From NCBI RefSeq assembly GCF_014857905.1, contig NZ_JACYXE010000005.1:124001-188000 (forward strand): DNA of 64,000 nucleotides. Direction: 5' to 3'. The notes beneath the pieces are model-generated. The model saw only the letters and a program-made list of their open reading frames with translations. It searched no databases and was not told the DNA's origin. This DNA comes from Agilicoccus flavus. GTDB lineage: Bacteria; Actinomycetota; Actinomycetes; Actinomycetales; Dermatophilaceae. Positions 35,581-43,216 of the stretch are shown here, in pieces (within the stretch, counting starts at the first letter, position 1; the number at the start of each line of letters is the position of its first letter). Both the position numbers and the translations under genes were made by a program.

Positions 35581-36990
35581 TCAGACGTTCACCTTGGCCT
35601 CGGCCGAGGCCGCGTAGTCGCGCAGGCGGGAGGCCGCGTCGTCGCCTCCGTAGATGTCCTGCAACGCGACCGACCAGTCCTGGGTGGTCTGGAAGAACTG
35701 CGTCTGCGGGGTGAACTGGATCTTGCTGGAGCCGACGACCTTCTCGAAGGCGTCGAGATATCCGGGGAAGGCGCCGAGCGTCTGCTTGAACGTGCTGTCG
35801 AAGACCGACTTGCGCGTCGGGTCGGCGAACGCCGTCCCGACGGCCTTGCTCATCGCCTCCTTGCCCGTGGCCCACTGGATGAACAGCCAGGCCGCGAGCT
35901 TGTTCTTGCTCGCGGCGTTCATCGCGAGCGACCACGTCCACAGATTCGTGGCGTAGCTGCCGTCGGGGCCCGCCGGGCCGGCGTACCAGGCGAGGTTGCC
36001 CGCCTCCTTGCTGGCGCCCGGCTTGTTCTTCGGGTACGTCGCGGAGTCGGCGTCGTAGCACATCATCGCGTTGCCGTTGCCCAGGTCACGGGTGCAGTCG
36101 GGGTATTCATACGTCGTCCACGACGCCGGCCCCGCCTCGCGGGCGAGGTCGACCCACGCCTTCTGGAACTCGATCGCCTGCTCGCTCGCCATGCCCGCGA
36201 CGAGGCGCCCGTCCTTGACCTCGTAGTCCTTGCACCCCATGCGGGAGTACTGCGTGATGAACCCGGGGTGGATCGTCGCCCACGACTTGCTCCCGCGGAA
36301 CGCGACCCCGTAACGGCCCTCGTTGCGGTCGGTGAGGTCGCGGGCGAGCTGCTGGAAGTTGCCCCAGTCCTCGGCGGGCTTGATGCCCTTGGCGTCGAAG
36401 TACGCCTTGTTGTAGGCGACGACGTTGTTCTCGAAACCCCACGGAATGGCCCATTGACCACCTGTGCCGAGAGGGCTGCCGGGCGTGAAGTCCCAGCTCG
36501 TGGACGTGCGCAGGCCTTCGTAGATGTCCTCGAAGTCGTACTCGTCGCTCGTGGCCGCCGAATTGGCGATCCAGGGCTTGAGGTCCTCCATCCAGCCGGG
36601 CGGCCCGTACTGCCAGATGAAGTAGGCGCCCACCATGAAGACGTCGTGGGAACCGGACCCGCCGGCGAGCTCGGTGTTGAGCTTGGTGAAGTAGGAACCC
36701 TCGGGCACGAGGTCGGCGACGACCTGGATGCCGGTGAGCTCGGTGAACTCCTTGAGCAGGGGCTGGAAACTCTGCTGGTACGGGTGCGGTGTCTGCAGGA
36801 TGCGCACCGTCTGCCCGGACAGCTTCTTCCAGTCGAAGGAGCCGGTGATCTCGGAGGCGCCGTTGGGGTGGCGCTCCCCGCCACCGACCCCGCAGGCCGA
36901 GAGCGACGGGAGCACCGTCGATCCCAGCCCGACGAGGCCGGCGGCCTTGAGCATGTCGCGGCGGGAGAAGCCGCGGGAGGGGGAGGTCAT
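35581..36990 (-). CDS. tetritol-binding lipoprotein of ABC importer (Tat substrate)
   Basis: The 469-residue substrate-binding protein has a twin-arginine motif (SRRDMLK, residues 9-15) and a lipobox LSAC with C33, so it should be exported folded and anchored to the outer face of the membrane. The mature part is a cluster-B/CUT1-type binding protein (TVRILQTPHPYQQSFQPLLK, LVPEGSYFTKLNTELAGGSG, WAIPWGFENNVVAYNK). The gene is 16 bases downstream of eltD. Erythritol or threitol is inferred as ligand from the operon and from the M. smegmatis tetritol system. Confidence 0.82.
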   Translation of the reverse strand: MTSPSRGFSRRDMLKAAGLVGLGSTVLPSLSACGVGGGERHPNGASEITGSFDWKKLSGQTVRILQTPHPYQQSFQPLLKEFTELTGIQVVADLVPEGSYFTKLNTELAGGSGSHDVFMVGAYFIWQYGPPGWMEDLKPWIANSAATSDEYDFEDIYEGLRTSTSWDFTPGSPLGTGGQWAIPWGFENNVVAYNKAYFDAKGIKPAEDWGNFQQLARDLTDRNEGRYGVAFRGSKSWATIHPGFITQYSRMGCKDYEVKDGRLVAGMASEQAIEFQKAWVDLAREAGPASWTTYEYPDCTRDLGNGNAMMCYDADSATYPKNKPGASKEAGNLAWYAGPAGPDGSYATNLWTWSLAMNAASKNKLAAWLFIQWATGKEAMSKAVGTAFADPTRKSVFDSTFKQTLGAFPGYLDAFEKVVGSSKIQFTPQTQFFQTTQDWSVALQDIYGGDDAASRLRDYAASAEAKVNV

Positions 36991-37006
36991 GGAAGTGGTG
37001 AACCTG

Positions 37007-38107
37007 TCACTGGCCGGGGATGAGGCTGACCTTGATCGACTCCTTGCCGGAGGCGACCATGTCGAGGCCCTTCTGGAACTCCGAGAGCGGGAGCTGGTGG
37101 GTGCAGATCTCCTCCAGCGGGAGACGACCCTCCTCGATGAGCCGGATCGCGCGGGGCCACGTGTTCTGGCCGAGGTGCGCCCCGAGGACGTTGAGTTCCT
37201 TGTCGTCGCTGATGATCGACCAGTCGACGGCGACGTCCTCCTTGAAGACCGAGTACTCGACGAAGGTGCCGAGCTTGCGGAGCATGTTGAGGCCCTGGAT
37301 GACGGCGCTCGGGTGGCCGGTGCCCTCGATGTAGACGTCGCAGCCGTAGCCGTCGGTCATCTCGCGGACGATGGCGAGCGCGTCCTCCTTCGCGATGTTG
37401 ATGGTGCGCGTCGCGCCCGTCTTCTTCGCGATCTCGAGCTTCCGCTCGTCCATGTCGAGGGCGATGATCTGCGCCGGCGACTTGGCCGCGGCCCCCGCGA
37501 TCATGCTCAGGCCGATCGGACCGGCGCCGGCGATGACGACGACGTCCTTGAACTGCAGGTTCGCGCGCTCGATGGCGTGCAGCGCGCACGAGAGCGGCTC
37601 GGCGAACGCGGCGTGGGCCGGGGGGATGTCCTTGCTGATCTTGTGGACGAGGGAGTTCGTCGACACGACCATGTACTCCTCCATGCCGCCGGGGTTGGCG
37701 CGCTTGAAGCCGTACATGTCGTGCGGGGCGCACATGTGGTAGTTGCCCTCGTTGCAGTACTTGCAGTCCCAGCACGGGACGATCTGCTCGAGGACGACCC
37801 GGTCGTCGAGCTCGACGCCCCAGTGCTCGCGGGCCTCGTCGTCGAGGTCGATGACGCGGCCGGTGATCTCGTGGCCGGGCACGACGTCGGTCTCGGTCCA
37901 GGCCGGGCGGCTGTCGTCGCCCCAGAACTTCGCGGCGCCGTGCCAGCACTTGAGGTCGCTGGCGCAGATGCCGACGGCCTCCACGCGCAGCATCAGCTCG
38001 CCCGGGCCGCGCGTCGGCACGGGCAGGGTCTCGAGGCGGTAGTCCTTCGGGCCGTGCACGACGACGGCCTGCATGGTCTCGGGGAGGGTGGGGCCGGACT
38101 GCGTCAT
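37007..38107 (-). CDS. eltD: zinc alcohol dehydrogenase, probable erythritol/L-threitol dehydrogenase
   Basis: The 366-residue medium-chain dehydrogenase has catalytic zinc ligands C48 (VGICASDLKCWHG) and H79-E80 (VVPGHEITG). Its structural zinc site is complete: C112, C115, C118 and C126 in CWDCKYCNEGNYHMC. The NAD site is VIAGAGPIGL (192-200), and LDMDERKLE carries the acidic residue that selects NAD+. It is the first gene of the operon, immediately downstream of the control region shared with the SorC-type regulator. EltD of M. smegmatis oxidises erythritol and L-threitol to erythrulose. ATG 38107 follows CAGGAG. Sorbitol- or threonine-type activities are the alternative, but the neighbours favour tetritols. 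Confidence 0.8.
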   Translation of the reverse strand: MTQSGPTLPETMQAVVVHGPKDYRLETLPVPTRGPGELMLRVEAVGICASDLKCWHGAAKFWGDDSRPAWTETDVVPGHEITGRVIDLDDEAREHWGVELDDRVVLEQIVPCWDCKYCNEGNYHMCAPHDMYGFKRANPGGMEEYMVVSTNSLVHKISKDIPPAHAAFAEPLSCALHAIERANLQFKDVVVIAGAGPIGLSMIAGAAAKSPAQIIALDMDERKLEIAKKTGATRTINIAKEDALAIVREMTDGYGCDVYIEGTGHPSAVIQGLNMLRKLGTFVEYSVFKEDVAVDWSIISDDKELNVLGAHLGQNTWPRAIRLIEEGRLPLEEICTHQLPLSEFQKGLDMVASGKESIKVSLIPGQ

Positions 38108-38212
38108 TGCTACTCCTGCAAGGGTTCGAGGACGACCACGCGGCTCGACCCCAGGGGAGGGCGCGACCACCGTGGTTGCGACGGCACGACCCTAGGGGAG
38201 GTCGTGCACAGA

Positions 38213-38251
38213 TGTCCAGCACCTTTGTTCAGCACTTCTGTTCAGCCTCCG
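38213..38251. promoter_or_regulatory. triple 13-bp direct repeat, probable SorC-regulator operator
   Basis: Three in-phase copies start at 38213, 38226 and 38239: TGTCCAGCACCTT, TGTTCAGCACTTC and TGTTCAGCCTC. They lie between the divergent eltD and the SorC-family regulator, about 105 bases upstream of eltD, and are less GC-rich than their surroundings. Tandem sites fit a regulator that binds as a multimer. Confidence 0.65.
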
Positions 38252-38318
38252 GCGTGCGCATACTGGCCGGTACGGGTCGACGGCGCCGCCGACCACGCCG
38301 TCGCCGTGAGGGGGATCC

Positions 38319-39311
38319 GTGACCGAGCCGCACCCGCCGGGCCCCGACGCGGGCCGCGGCCCGACGTCCCCCGTCGACCTCCTCTACGAGGCGGCCCGGC
38401 TCTACTACCTGCAGGACGCGACGCAGGCGCAGGTCGCCGCCACCCTGGGCACGAGCCGTCCCACGGTGAGCCGGCTGCTCGCGCAGGCCCGGGCCCGCGG
38501 CATCGTCCACATCGAGGTCCGCCATCCCGCGCAGGGCGACGCCGCCTCGCTGGCCCGCGAACTCGAGGAGGCCCTCGGACTCGACCGCGCCTGGGTGGTC
38601 CCCACGACGTCCGCGGCCTCGCTGGGAGCCGGCCTCGCCCCGGCGGTCGCCGAGGCGATCGCCGCCGCCGACCTGCGCCCCGGGGACGCGCTGCTCGTGT
38701 CGTCCGGGGCCACGGTGCACGCCGTCGCCCACGAGATCGCCGCCGAGCTCCCGGGGGTGGTCATGGCGCCGACCGTGGGCGGCCGGGACGAGCCGGAGGC
38801 CTACTACCAGACGAACGAGATCACCCGGCAGCTCGCCGTCACGTGCCGCGCGCAGCCCGTGTTCCTCTACGCGCCGGCCCTGCCCGGGGCGGGCCTGTAC
38901 GCGAGCCTCATGGCCGACCCCTCCGTCTCCTCCGTCGTGCAGCTGTGGGGCCGGGCCCGCTGCGCCCTGCTCGGGATCGGCGCCCCTCCGGCCTCACGGA
39001 CGTCACTGCCGTCCGTCATGCCCCGCGACGAGGAGTTCCTGCGCGCCGCGGTCGGGGACATCTGCGCCCGGCCGTTCGACCGCGACGGCACGCCCATCGA
39101 GTTCGAGGGAAGCGATCGGCTGGTCGCCATGCGGCTCGAGCAACTCCGGCGCGTCGACTTCTCGATCGCCATGGCCGCCGGGACGGAGAAGGTGCCCGCC
39201 ATCCGCGCGGCCGCCACGGCGGGGTACGTCAACCGCCTCGTCACCGACCTCGAGACGGCGATCGCGCTCCTGAGCCGCGATGACACCGCCCAGAGATCGG
39301 CGCTGGACTGA
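38319..39311 (+). CDS. SorC-family regulator of tetritol operon (EryD-like)
   Basis: The 330-residue protein has an N-terminal helix-turn-helix, DATQAQVAATLGTSRPTVSR followed by LLAQARARGIVHIEV, and the sugar-phosphate-binding SorC domain. That domain shows LLVSSGATVHAVAHEIA, MAPTVGGRDEPEAYYQTNEI and LGIGAPP, typical of the effector site. SorC proteins sense a phosphorylated sugar or polyol. EryD of Brucella, which controls the ery operon, belongs to this family. GTG 38319 is the start. It is divergent from eltD, with repeated sites in between, so it likely controls both its own gene and the operon. Confidence 0.87.
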   Translation: MTEPHPPGPDAGRGPTSPVDLLYEAARLYYLQDATQAQVAATLGTSRPTVSRLLAQARARGIVHIEVRHPAQGDAASLARELEEALGLDRAWVVPTTSAASLGAGLAPAVAEAIAAADLRPGDALLVSSGATVHAVAHEIAAELPGVVMAPTVGGRDEPEAYYQTNEITRQLAVTCRAQPVFLYAPALPGAGLYASLMADPSVSSVVQLWGRARCALLGIGAPPASRTSLPSVMPRDEEFLRAAVGDICARPFDRDGTPIEFEGSDRLVAMRLEQLRRVDFSIAMAAGTEKVPAIRAAATAGYVNRLVTDLETAIALLSRDDTAQRSALD

Positions 39312-39340
39312 GCCGGCCCGTCGCCGGTCCGACGACGACC

Positions 39341-39354
39341 GGCGCGATCGTGCC
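39341..39354. promoter_or_regulatory. operator-like half-palindrome, hip site 1
   Basis: GGCGCGATCGTGCC matches the pattern GGCA-N6-TGCC of two better sites downstream, with one mismatch in the left arm. It is the most distal of three such sites before hipB. Confidence 0.4.
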
Positions 39355-39419
39355 GCTGAACATCTCGCAGCCCGGCGTCCGCGCCGTAACGGGAGGAGGA
39401 CGACCGATCACCACGCCGG

Positions 39420-39504
39420 GGCATACCGGCACCATCGTGCCGATCCGGGGTTGTGATGCGCCTCGCACGTGGGCAGACTGGCATACTGGCATGATCTTGC
39501 CGAT
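39420..39504. promoter_or_regulatory. two operator-like sites upstream of hipB, 60 bp apart
   Basis: Two copies of a 25-base sequence begin at 39420 and 39480. They share GGCATAC(C/T)GGCA, then ATC(G/T)TGCCGAT. The cores 39428-39441 and 39488-39501 are GGCA-N6-TGCC inverted repeats. The second copy ends 15 bases before the hipB ATG. HipB-type repressors bind such repeated palindromes to autoregulate their operon. Confidence 0.65.
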
Positions 39505-39518
39505 AGGGCGGAGGGCCG

Positions 39519-39722
39519 ATGACACTCGGGGCGGACGTCCGCGCGAGGCGCCGTGAACTCGGCCTTCTCCAGGTCGACGTGGCCGACATGGCCGTCGTCT
39601 CCGAGCGCTTCGTGCGCGAGCTGGAGCACGACAAGCCCACGCTCCGGCTCGACAAGGTGAGCGCGGTCCTCGATGTGCTCGGTCTCGAACTCCGGTCGCA
39701 GGTGCGTGGGGCCGGCGGATGA
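39519..39722 (+). CDS. hipB: HipB-like XRE antitoxin/repressor
   Basis: The 67-residue protein is essentially one Cro/C1-type helix-turn-helix domain: RARRRELGLLQVDVADMAVV with SERFVRELEHDKPTLRLDKV. It is the small DNA-binding partner of the HipA-type kinase encoded next; its last four bases overlap the start of hipA (ATGA). In E. coli HipB binds HipA and represses the operon. GGAGG precedes ATG 39519 by five bases. Two or three palindromic repeats upstream are probable targets. Confidence 0.85.
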   Translation: MTLGADVRARRRELGLLQVDVADMAVVSERFVRELEHDKPTLRLDKVSAVLDVLGLELRSQVRGAGG

Positions 39723-40923
39723 CCCGCACCGATCCGCGGCGCGTCGATCTGGCCGAGGTGCACGCGCACGGGCGGGTGGCCGCCACGCTGCGCCGGCGCG
39801 ACGGGGCCGTCGAGTTCCGGTACCACCCCGACTACCTCGATTCCGGGGGCCGACCGGTGGCGACCACGCTGCCGCTGACCGACGAGCCGGTCGTGACGAT
39901 CGGGGGCGCCCTGCCACCGTTCTTCTCCGGGTTGCTGCCCGAGGGCAGGCGACTCTCGGCCTTGCGCGCGGCCGTGAAGACCTCCGCGGACGACGAGTTG
40001 TCGCTGCTCCTCGCCGTCGGGGACGACCCCGTCGGTGATGTCCGTGTCCGGCCCGCCGGCGCGGACCCCACGGGGCCGGACGCGTCGACGTCGTCGCTCG
40101 CCGCGAACGCAGACTGGTCCGACCTGGACTTCGTCGAGCTCGCCGGCTCCGCGGGGGTCGATCCGAGCGCCCTCGCCGGTGTGCAGGACAAGGTCTCGGG
40201 GCGCATGCTCACGCTGCCGCTCGTGCACGGCGGACGGTTCCACCTGCTCAAGCTCGATCCGCCGGAGTATCCGCACGTCGTCGACAACGAGGCGTTCTTC
40301 CTGCGCGTCGCCCGGCGCCTGCGGCAGCGGGTGGTCGAAGCGGAGGTCGTCCACGACCGCGAGGGGCGCCCGGGTCTGCTGGTCACCAGGTTCGACCGGG
40401 TCGCCGACGGCGACCGGATCCGGCGCTTGTCCGTCGAGGACGCGCGCAGCTGCTCGGCCGATACCCGGCGGACAAGTACGCGGTGACGACGGAGCACCTC
40501 CTCACCCGGATCGGCCAGGTGACCCCGGCGCGCGCGCCGGCCATGCGCGCCGTGCTCCAGCAGATCGCGCTCGCGTGGCTGACGGGCAACGGCGACCTGC
40601 ACGCGAAGAACGTGTCGCTCATGCGCGACACCGAGTGGCGGGTGTCCCCCGTCTACGACATCCCCTCGACCCTGCCCTACGGCGACCACCGCCTCGCCCT
40701 CACGGTCGCCGGTCGCGACGACTCGCTCTCCCGCAAGCGCTGGCTCGAGCTGGCCGACCAGGTCGGTCTGGCACACCGCGCGGCCGAGCGCGCCCTCGAC
40801 GAGGTTCTCGCGGCGACGACCGACCTCGACGAACACCTCGACGGTGCGTTCCCCATGGCGCCGCACGTCCTCCGTGACGTTTGGCGAGTCCTCCGCCGAC
40901 GGCGCCAGGGTCTGATCGGCTGA
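39719..40923 (+). pseudogene. hipA: HipA-like Ser/Thr kinase toxin, frameshifted
   Basis: Translation from ATG 39719 gives the HipA N-lobe (RVAATLRRRDGAVEFRYHPD, TTLPLTDEPVV, FFSGLLPEGRRL) and the ATP-loop region LAGVQDKVSGRM. After LSVEDA at about 40442 the frame drifts and stops at 40486. The neighbouring frame at once continues AQLLGRYPADKYAVTTEHLL and then LTGNGDLHAKN, the HipA catalytic loop, and SPVYDIPSTLPYGD. A single missing G (GCGGCG read as GCGCG) explains this; restored length is 401 residues. As written the kinase lobe is lost, so the toxin would be inactive unless the indel is an error. Known HipA proteins phosphorylate glutamyl-tRNA synthetase or related targets. Confidence 0.85.
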
Positions 40924-40955
40924 ACCGCGTTGCGGGTGGGTGACAGGATCGGTGC

Positions 40956-41525
40956 ATGACCGACGACGTCCGGCGCCATCTGGCGCAGATCCCGGCCCTG
41001 ACCGGGACCGCCCCGTCCCTCGACCTCGACGGTCTGCCCGACGACCCCATGGCGCTCTTCCTGACGTGGCTCGACCAAGCCGTCGACGCGGAGGTCGCCG
41101 AGCCGCGCACGATGACGCTCGCCACGGCCGGCGCGGACGGGCTCCCCGACGCGCGGATGCTCATCCTCAAGGACGCCGGCGAGCGCGGCTTCGCCTTCGC
41201 GAGCACCGCCTCCAGCCGCAAGGGCGCACAAGTGAGCGAGAACCCGGCCGCGGCCTTGAACTTCTGGTGGCAGCCCCAGGCACGCGCCGTGCGCGTACAG
41301 GGACCGGTGGTCGAGGCGGATGCGGCCGAGAGCGCCGCCGACCTGGCCGCCCGCAGCCCGGAAGCACAGTCGCTCGTGGCCGAGGGCGACTGGCGCCTGT
41401 GGTGGGTCCGGCCCGAGCGCATCGAGTTCTGGCAGGGCTCCCCCGACCGCAAGCACCTCCGGATCGTCTACACGCCCGACGACGCCGGTTGGCGCCACGA
41501 CATCGGCCGCGCCGACGGGAGCTGA
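40956..41525 (+). CDS. pyridoxamine 5'-phosphate oxidase family (PdxH-like)
   Basis: The 189-residue flavoprotein has the PdxH arrangement. The FMN-binding RTMTLATAGADGLPDARMLI is followed by LKDAGERGFAFASTASSRKG. NFWWQPQARAVRVQGPV and the C-terminal RIEFWQGSPDRKHLRIVY with WRHDIGR come after; canonical PdxH ends in RLHDR...W....L.P. The C-terminal LAP is absent and it is shorter than E. coli PdxH, so it may be a paralogue oxidising a related compound. It follows hipA by 32 bases on the same strand. Confidence 0.78.
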   Translation: MTDDVRRHLAQIPALTGTAPSLDLDGLPDDPMALFLTWLDQAVDAEVAEPRTMTLATAGADGLPDARMLILKDAGERGFAFASTASSRKGAQVSENPAAALNFWWQPQARAVRVQGPVVEADAAESAADLAARSPEAQSLVAEGDWRLWWVRPERIEFWQGSPDRKHLRIVYTPDDAGWRHDIGRADGS

Positions 41526-41744
41526 ACCAGGCCCTGTTCCGACCCTGACGGCGGGGTGGAGCGGCCATCGCCTCGCCTCCGATGGCCCCTCCCGGCCTCG
41601 CCGAGGTTCGAGGAGATCGACGACGCCGCTCGCGGCCAGGCCGCCGCCTGAGTCGCCGGCCAGGCGTCAGGCCGGCGAACGACGGCGACGTGACCGCCCT
41701 CCCGCCACCCTCCGAGGACACCGTCCGTGGCCGCGACCGTGGCG

Positions 41745-42893
41745 TCACGCGCGACGTGTCGCCGACGACCTGCGACGTCGGCCCGGGCGAGCCGGCGTCG
41801 CGGACGGGCCGGGGTCGTCGCTCCCGCCGTCCGCGGCGGTGTCCACGTCCATGACCTCACCCGTTTCGGGCTTGCTCGGCAGGAGCGAACCGGTCACCGC
41901 GTGGTATGGCCACGCGAGGGTGTGTGGGGCCGAGCGCGTCACGTAGTTGGGGCTCTCGGACAGCCGGATCGTCTCGGGCGGCAGCAGGAACGGCACCGCG
42001 GGCGGGTTGGCGGTCCACGCCGCGACGAGCAGCGCCAGACGCACCCCGAAGTTCACCAGCAGCGCCAGCGTGGCGACGGCGGCGAACGAGGCGAGCACCG
42101 GGTCCTGGACGGCGCCGACCAGTGAGGTGCCGGCCAATCGCAGCAGACCGCTGCCGCCCGCGCCGAGGATCGAACCGAGGACGAGATCCCGTCGCACGAC
42201 CCGCACGCCCGCGGTGACCCGGAAGAGCATGGCGAAGACGAGGGCGTCGACGGCTCCCGCCACCAGCACCCCGGCCAGCGAGAGGATCCCGGCGGTGACG
42301 CCGTCCTCGATCCCCAGCCACGTCAGGAGTGGACGCCCGAGCGGGCCGACCGCGGTCGTGAGCGCGAACGACGTGAGCACGCCGAGGACGAGACCGAGGA
42401 AGCCGAGCAGGTCCCGCAGCTTGCCGATGTGGATCGGTAGCGGGGCCCCGCCGAGTCCGAACATGGCGCGGATCGACCGCCGGAGACCCGTCATGACGCT
42501 GAGAGCCGTCCACACGACCACCACCGTGGAGACGAGGGTCACCGGGTTCCAGTACGAGTCGACGACGAGCCCCGCGGGGTCGATCACTCCGCTGCCCGAA
42601 CCGTCGTCGATGAGACCCGGGACGACCTGGTTGATCGCGGTGCGGGCGGCGTCGAGCGTCTCGGGGTTCTGGCCGAAGAAGGTCCGGCCGGCGTTCACGA
42701 GGATCGTCAGCACCGCGGACACCGACAGCAGGGCCGACCACGTCACGCCGCCGGCGAGCAGGGCACCCCGCCCGAAGTGGTACCGCATCCCCGCCCGCAC
42801 GATGCGCGCGTCGAGGACCCGCTTCAGCGCCGACCCGAGCGCCGAGCGCAGGCCCCTCGGCGACCGGGGCGGCGGAACCGCGTGGGAGGCCAT
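41745..42893 (-). CDS. YihY/BrkB-family inner membrane protein
   Basis: The 382-residue protein has about six membrane helices in the YihY/UPF0761 (BrkB) layout: an N-terminal amphipathic region, GALLAGGVTWSALLSVSAV with the typical small-residue helix, WTALSVMTGLRRSIRAMFG, and late GSILGAGGSGLLRLAG. The last 45 residues are acidic and then Arg-rich and should be cytosolic. The family was once called ribonuclease BN, but that activity belongs to another gene, and its function is unknown. ATG 42893 is used as start. Confidence 0.85.
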   Translation of the reverse strand: MASHAVPPPRSPRGLRSALGSALKRVLDARIVRAGMRYHFGRGALLAGGVTWSALLSVSAVLTILVNAGRTFFGQNPETLDAARTAINQVVPGLIDDGSGSGVIDPAGLVVDSYWNPVTLVSTVVVVWTALSVMTGLRRSIRAMFGLGGAPLPIHIGKLRDLLGFLGLVLGVLTSFALTTAVGPLGRPLLTWLGIEDGVTAGILSLAGVLVAGAVDALVFAMLFRVTAGVRVVRRDLVLGSILGAGGSGLLRLAGTSLVGAVQDPVLASFAAVATLALLVNFGVRLALLVAAWTANPPAVPFLLPPETIRLSESPNYVTRSAPHTLAWPYHAVTGSLLPSKPETGEVMDVDTAADGGSDDPGPSATPARPGRRRRSSATRRA

Positions 42894-42950
42894 GGCGACA
42901 ACCTAGGCCGCGTCTCCCGTGTGCGCGCAGCCAGGTGATGATCGCTCGCG

Positions 42951-43099
42951 GTGGCGATCATCGCCGTGACCCTCCCGCAGGTCATCGGCATCGCCCTGCT
43001 CATCGGGACGTGCGGTGACGCCCCGCTCGGCGCGGTCCGCGGCGGCGTCCTCGTGACGATCCTCGACGCCATCCCCCCAGCCGGGCGACCTGCGCCACT
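42951..43099 (+). pseudogene. remnant of an ABC-2 type permease gene
   Basis: This stretch reads VAIIAVTLPQVIGIALLIGT, then CGDAPLGAVRGGVLVTILDAIP. The intact permease at 47354-48220 has VAAICVTLLQVAGIALLLGT, then LGDAPLGAVGGAVLVTILASILDAIPELGDLRH. The remnant lacks the four codons between two ATCCTCG words, which looks like slippage. One added C before CCGGGCGACCTGCGCCAC then breaks the frame, although the DNA match continues to about 43099. No start, and no other part of the gene, is present. It is a truncated relic of a homologous permease gene, left by deletion or recombination 5 kb from its relative. Confidence 0.75.
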
Positions 43100-43216
43100 C
43101 CCGTGCGGCGGCGATGCCGCGAGGGACGTTTGGTAGCGTCCGATCGGGCATCGTGGCCCGGTCCACCCAGCGGGCGGCCCGACGCAGCGGGCCCCGACGT
43201 CGTCCTCAGGAGTCCG

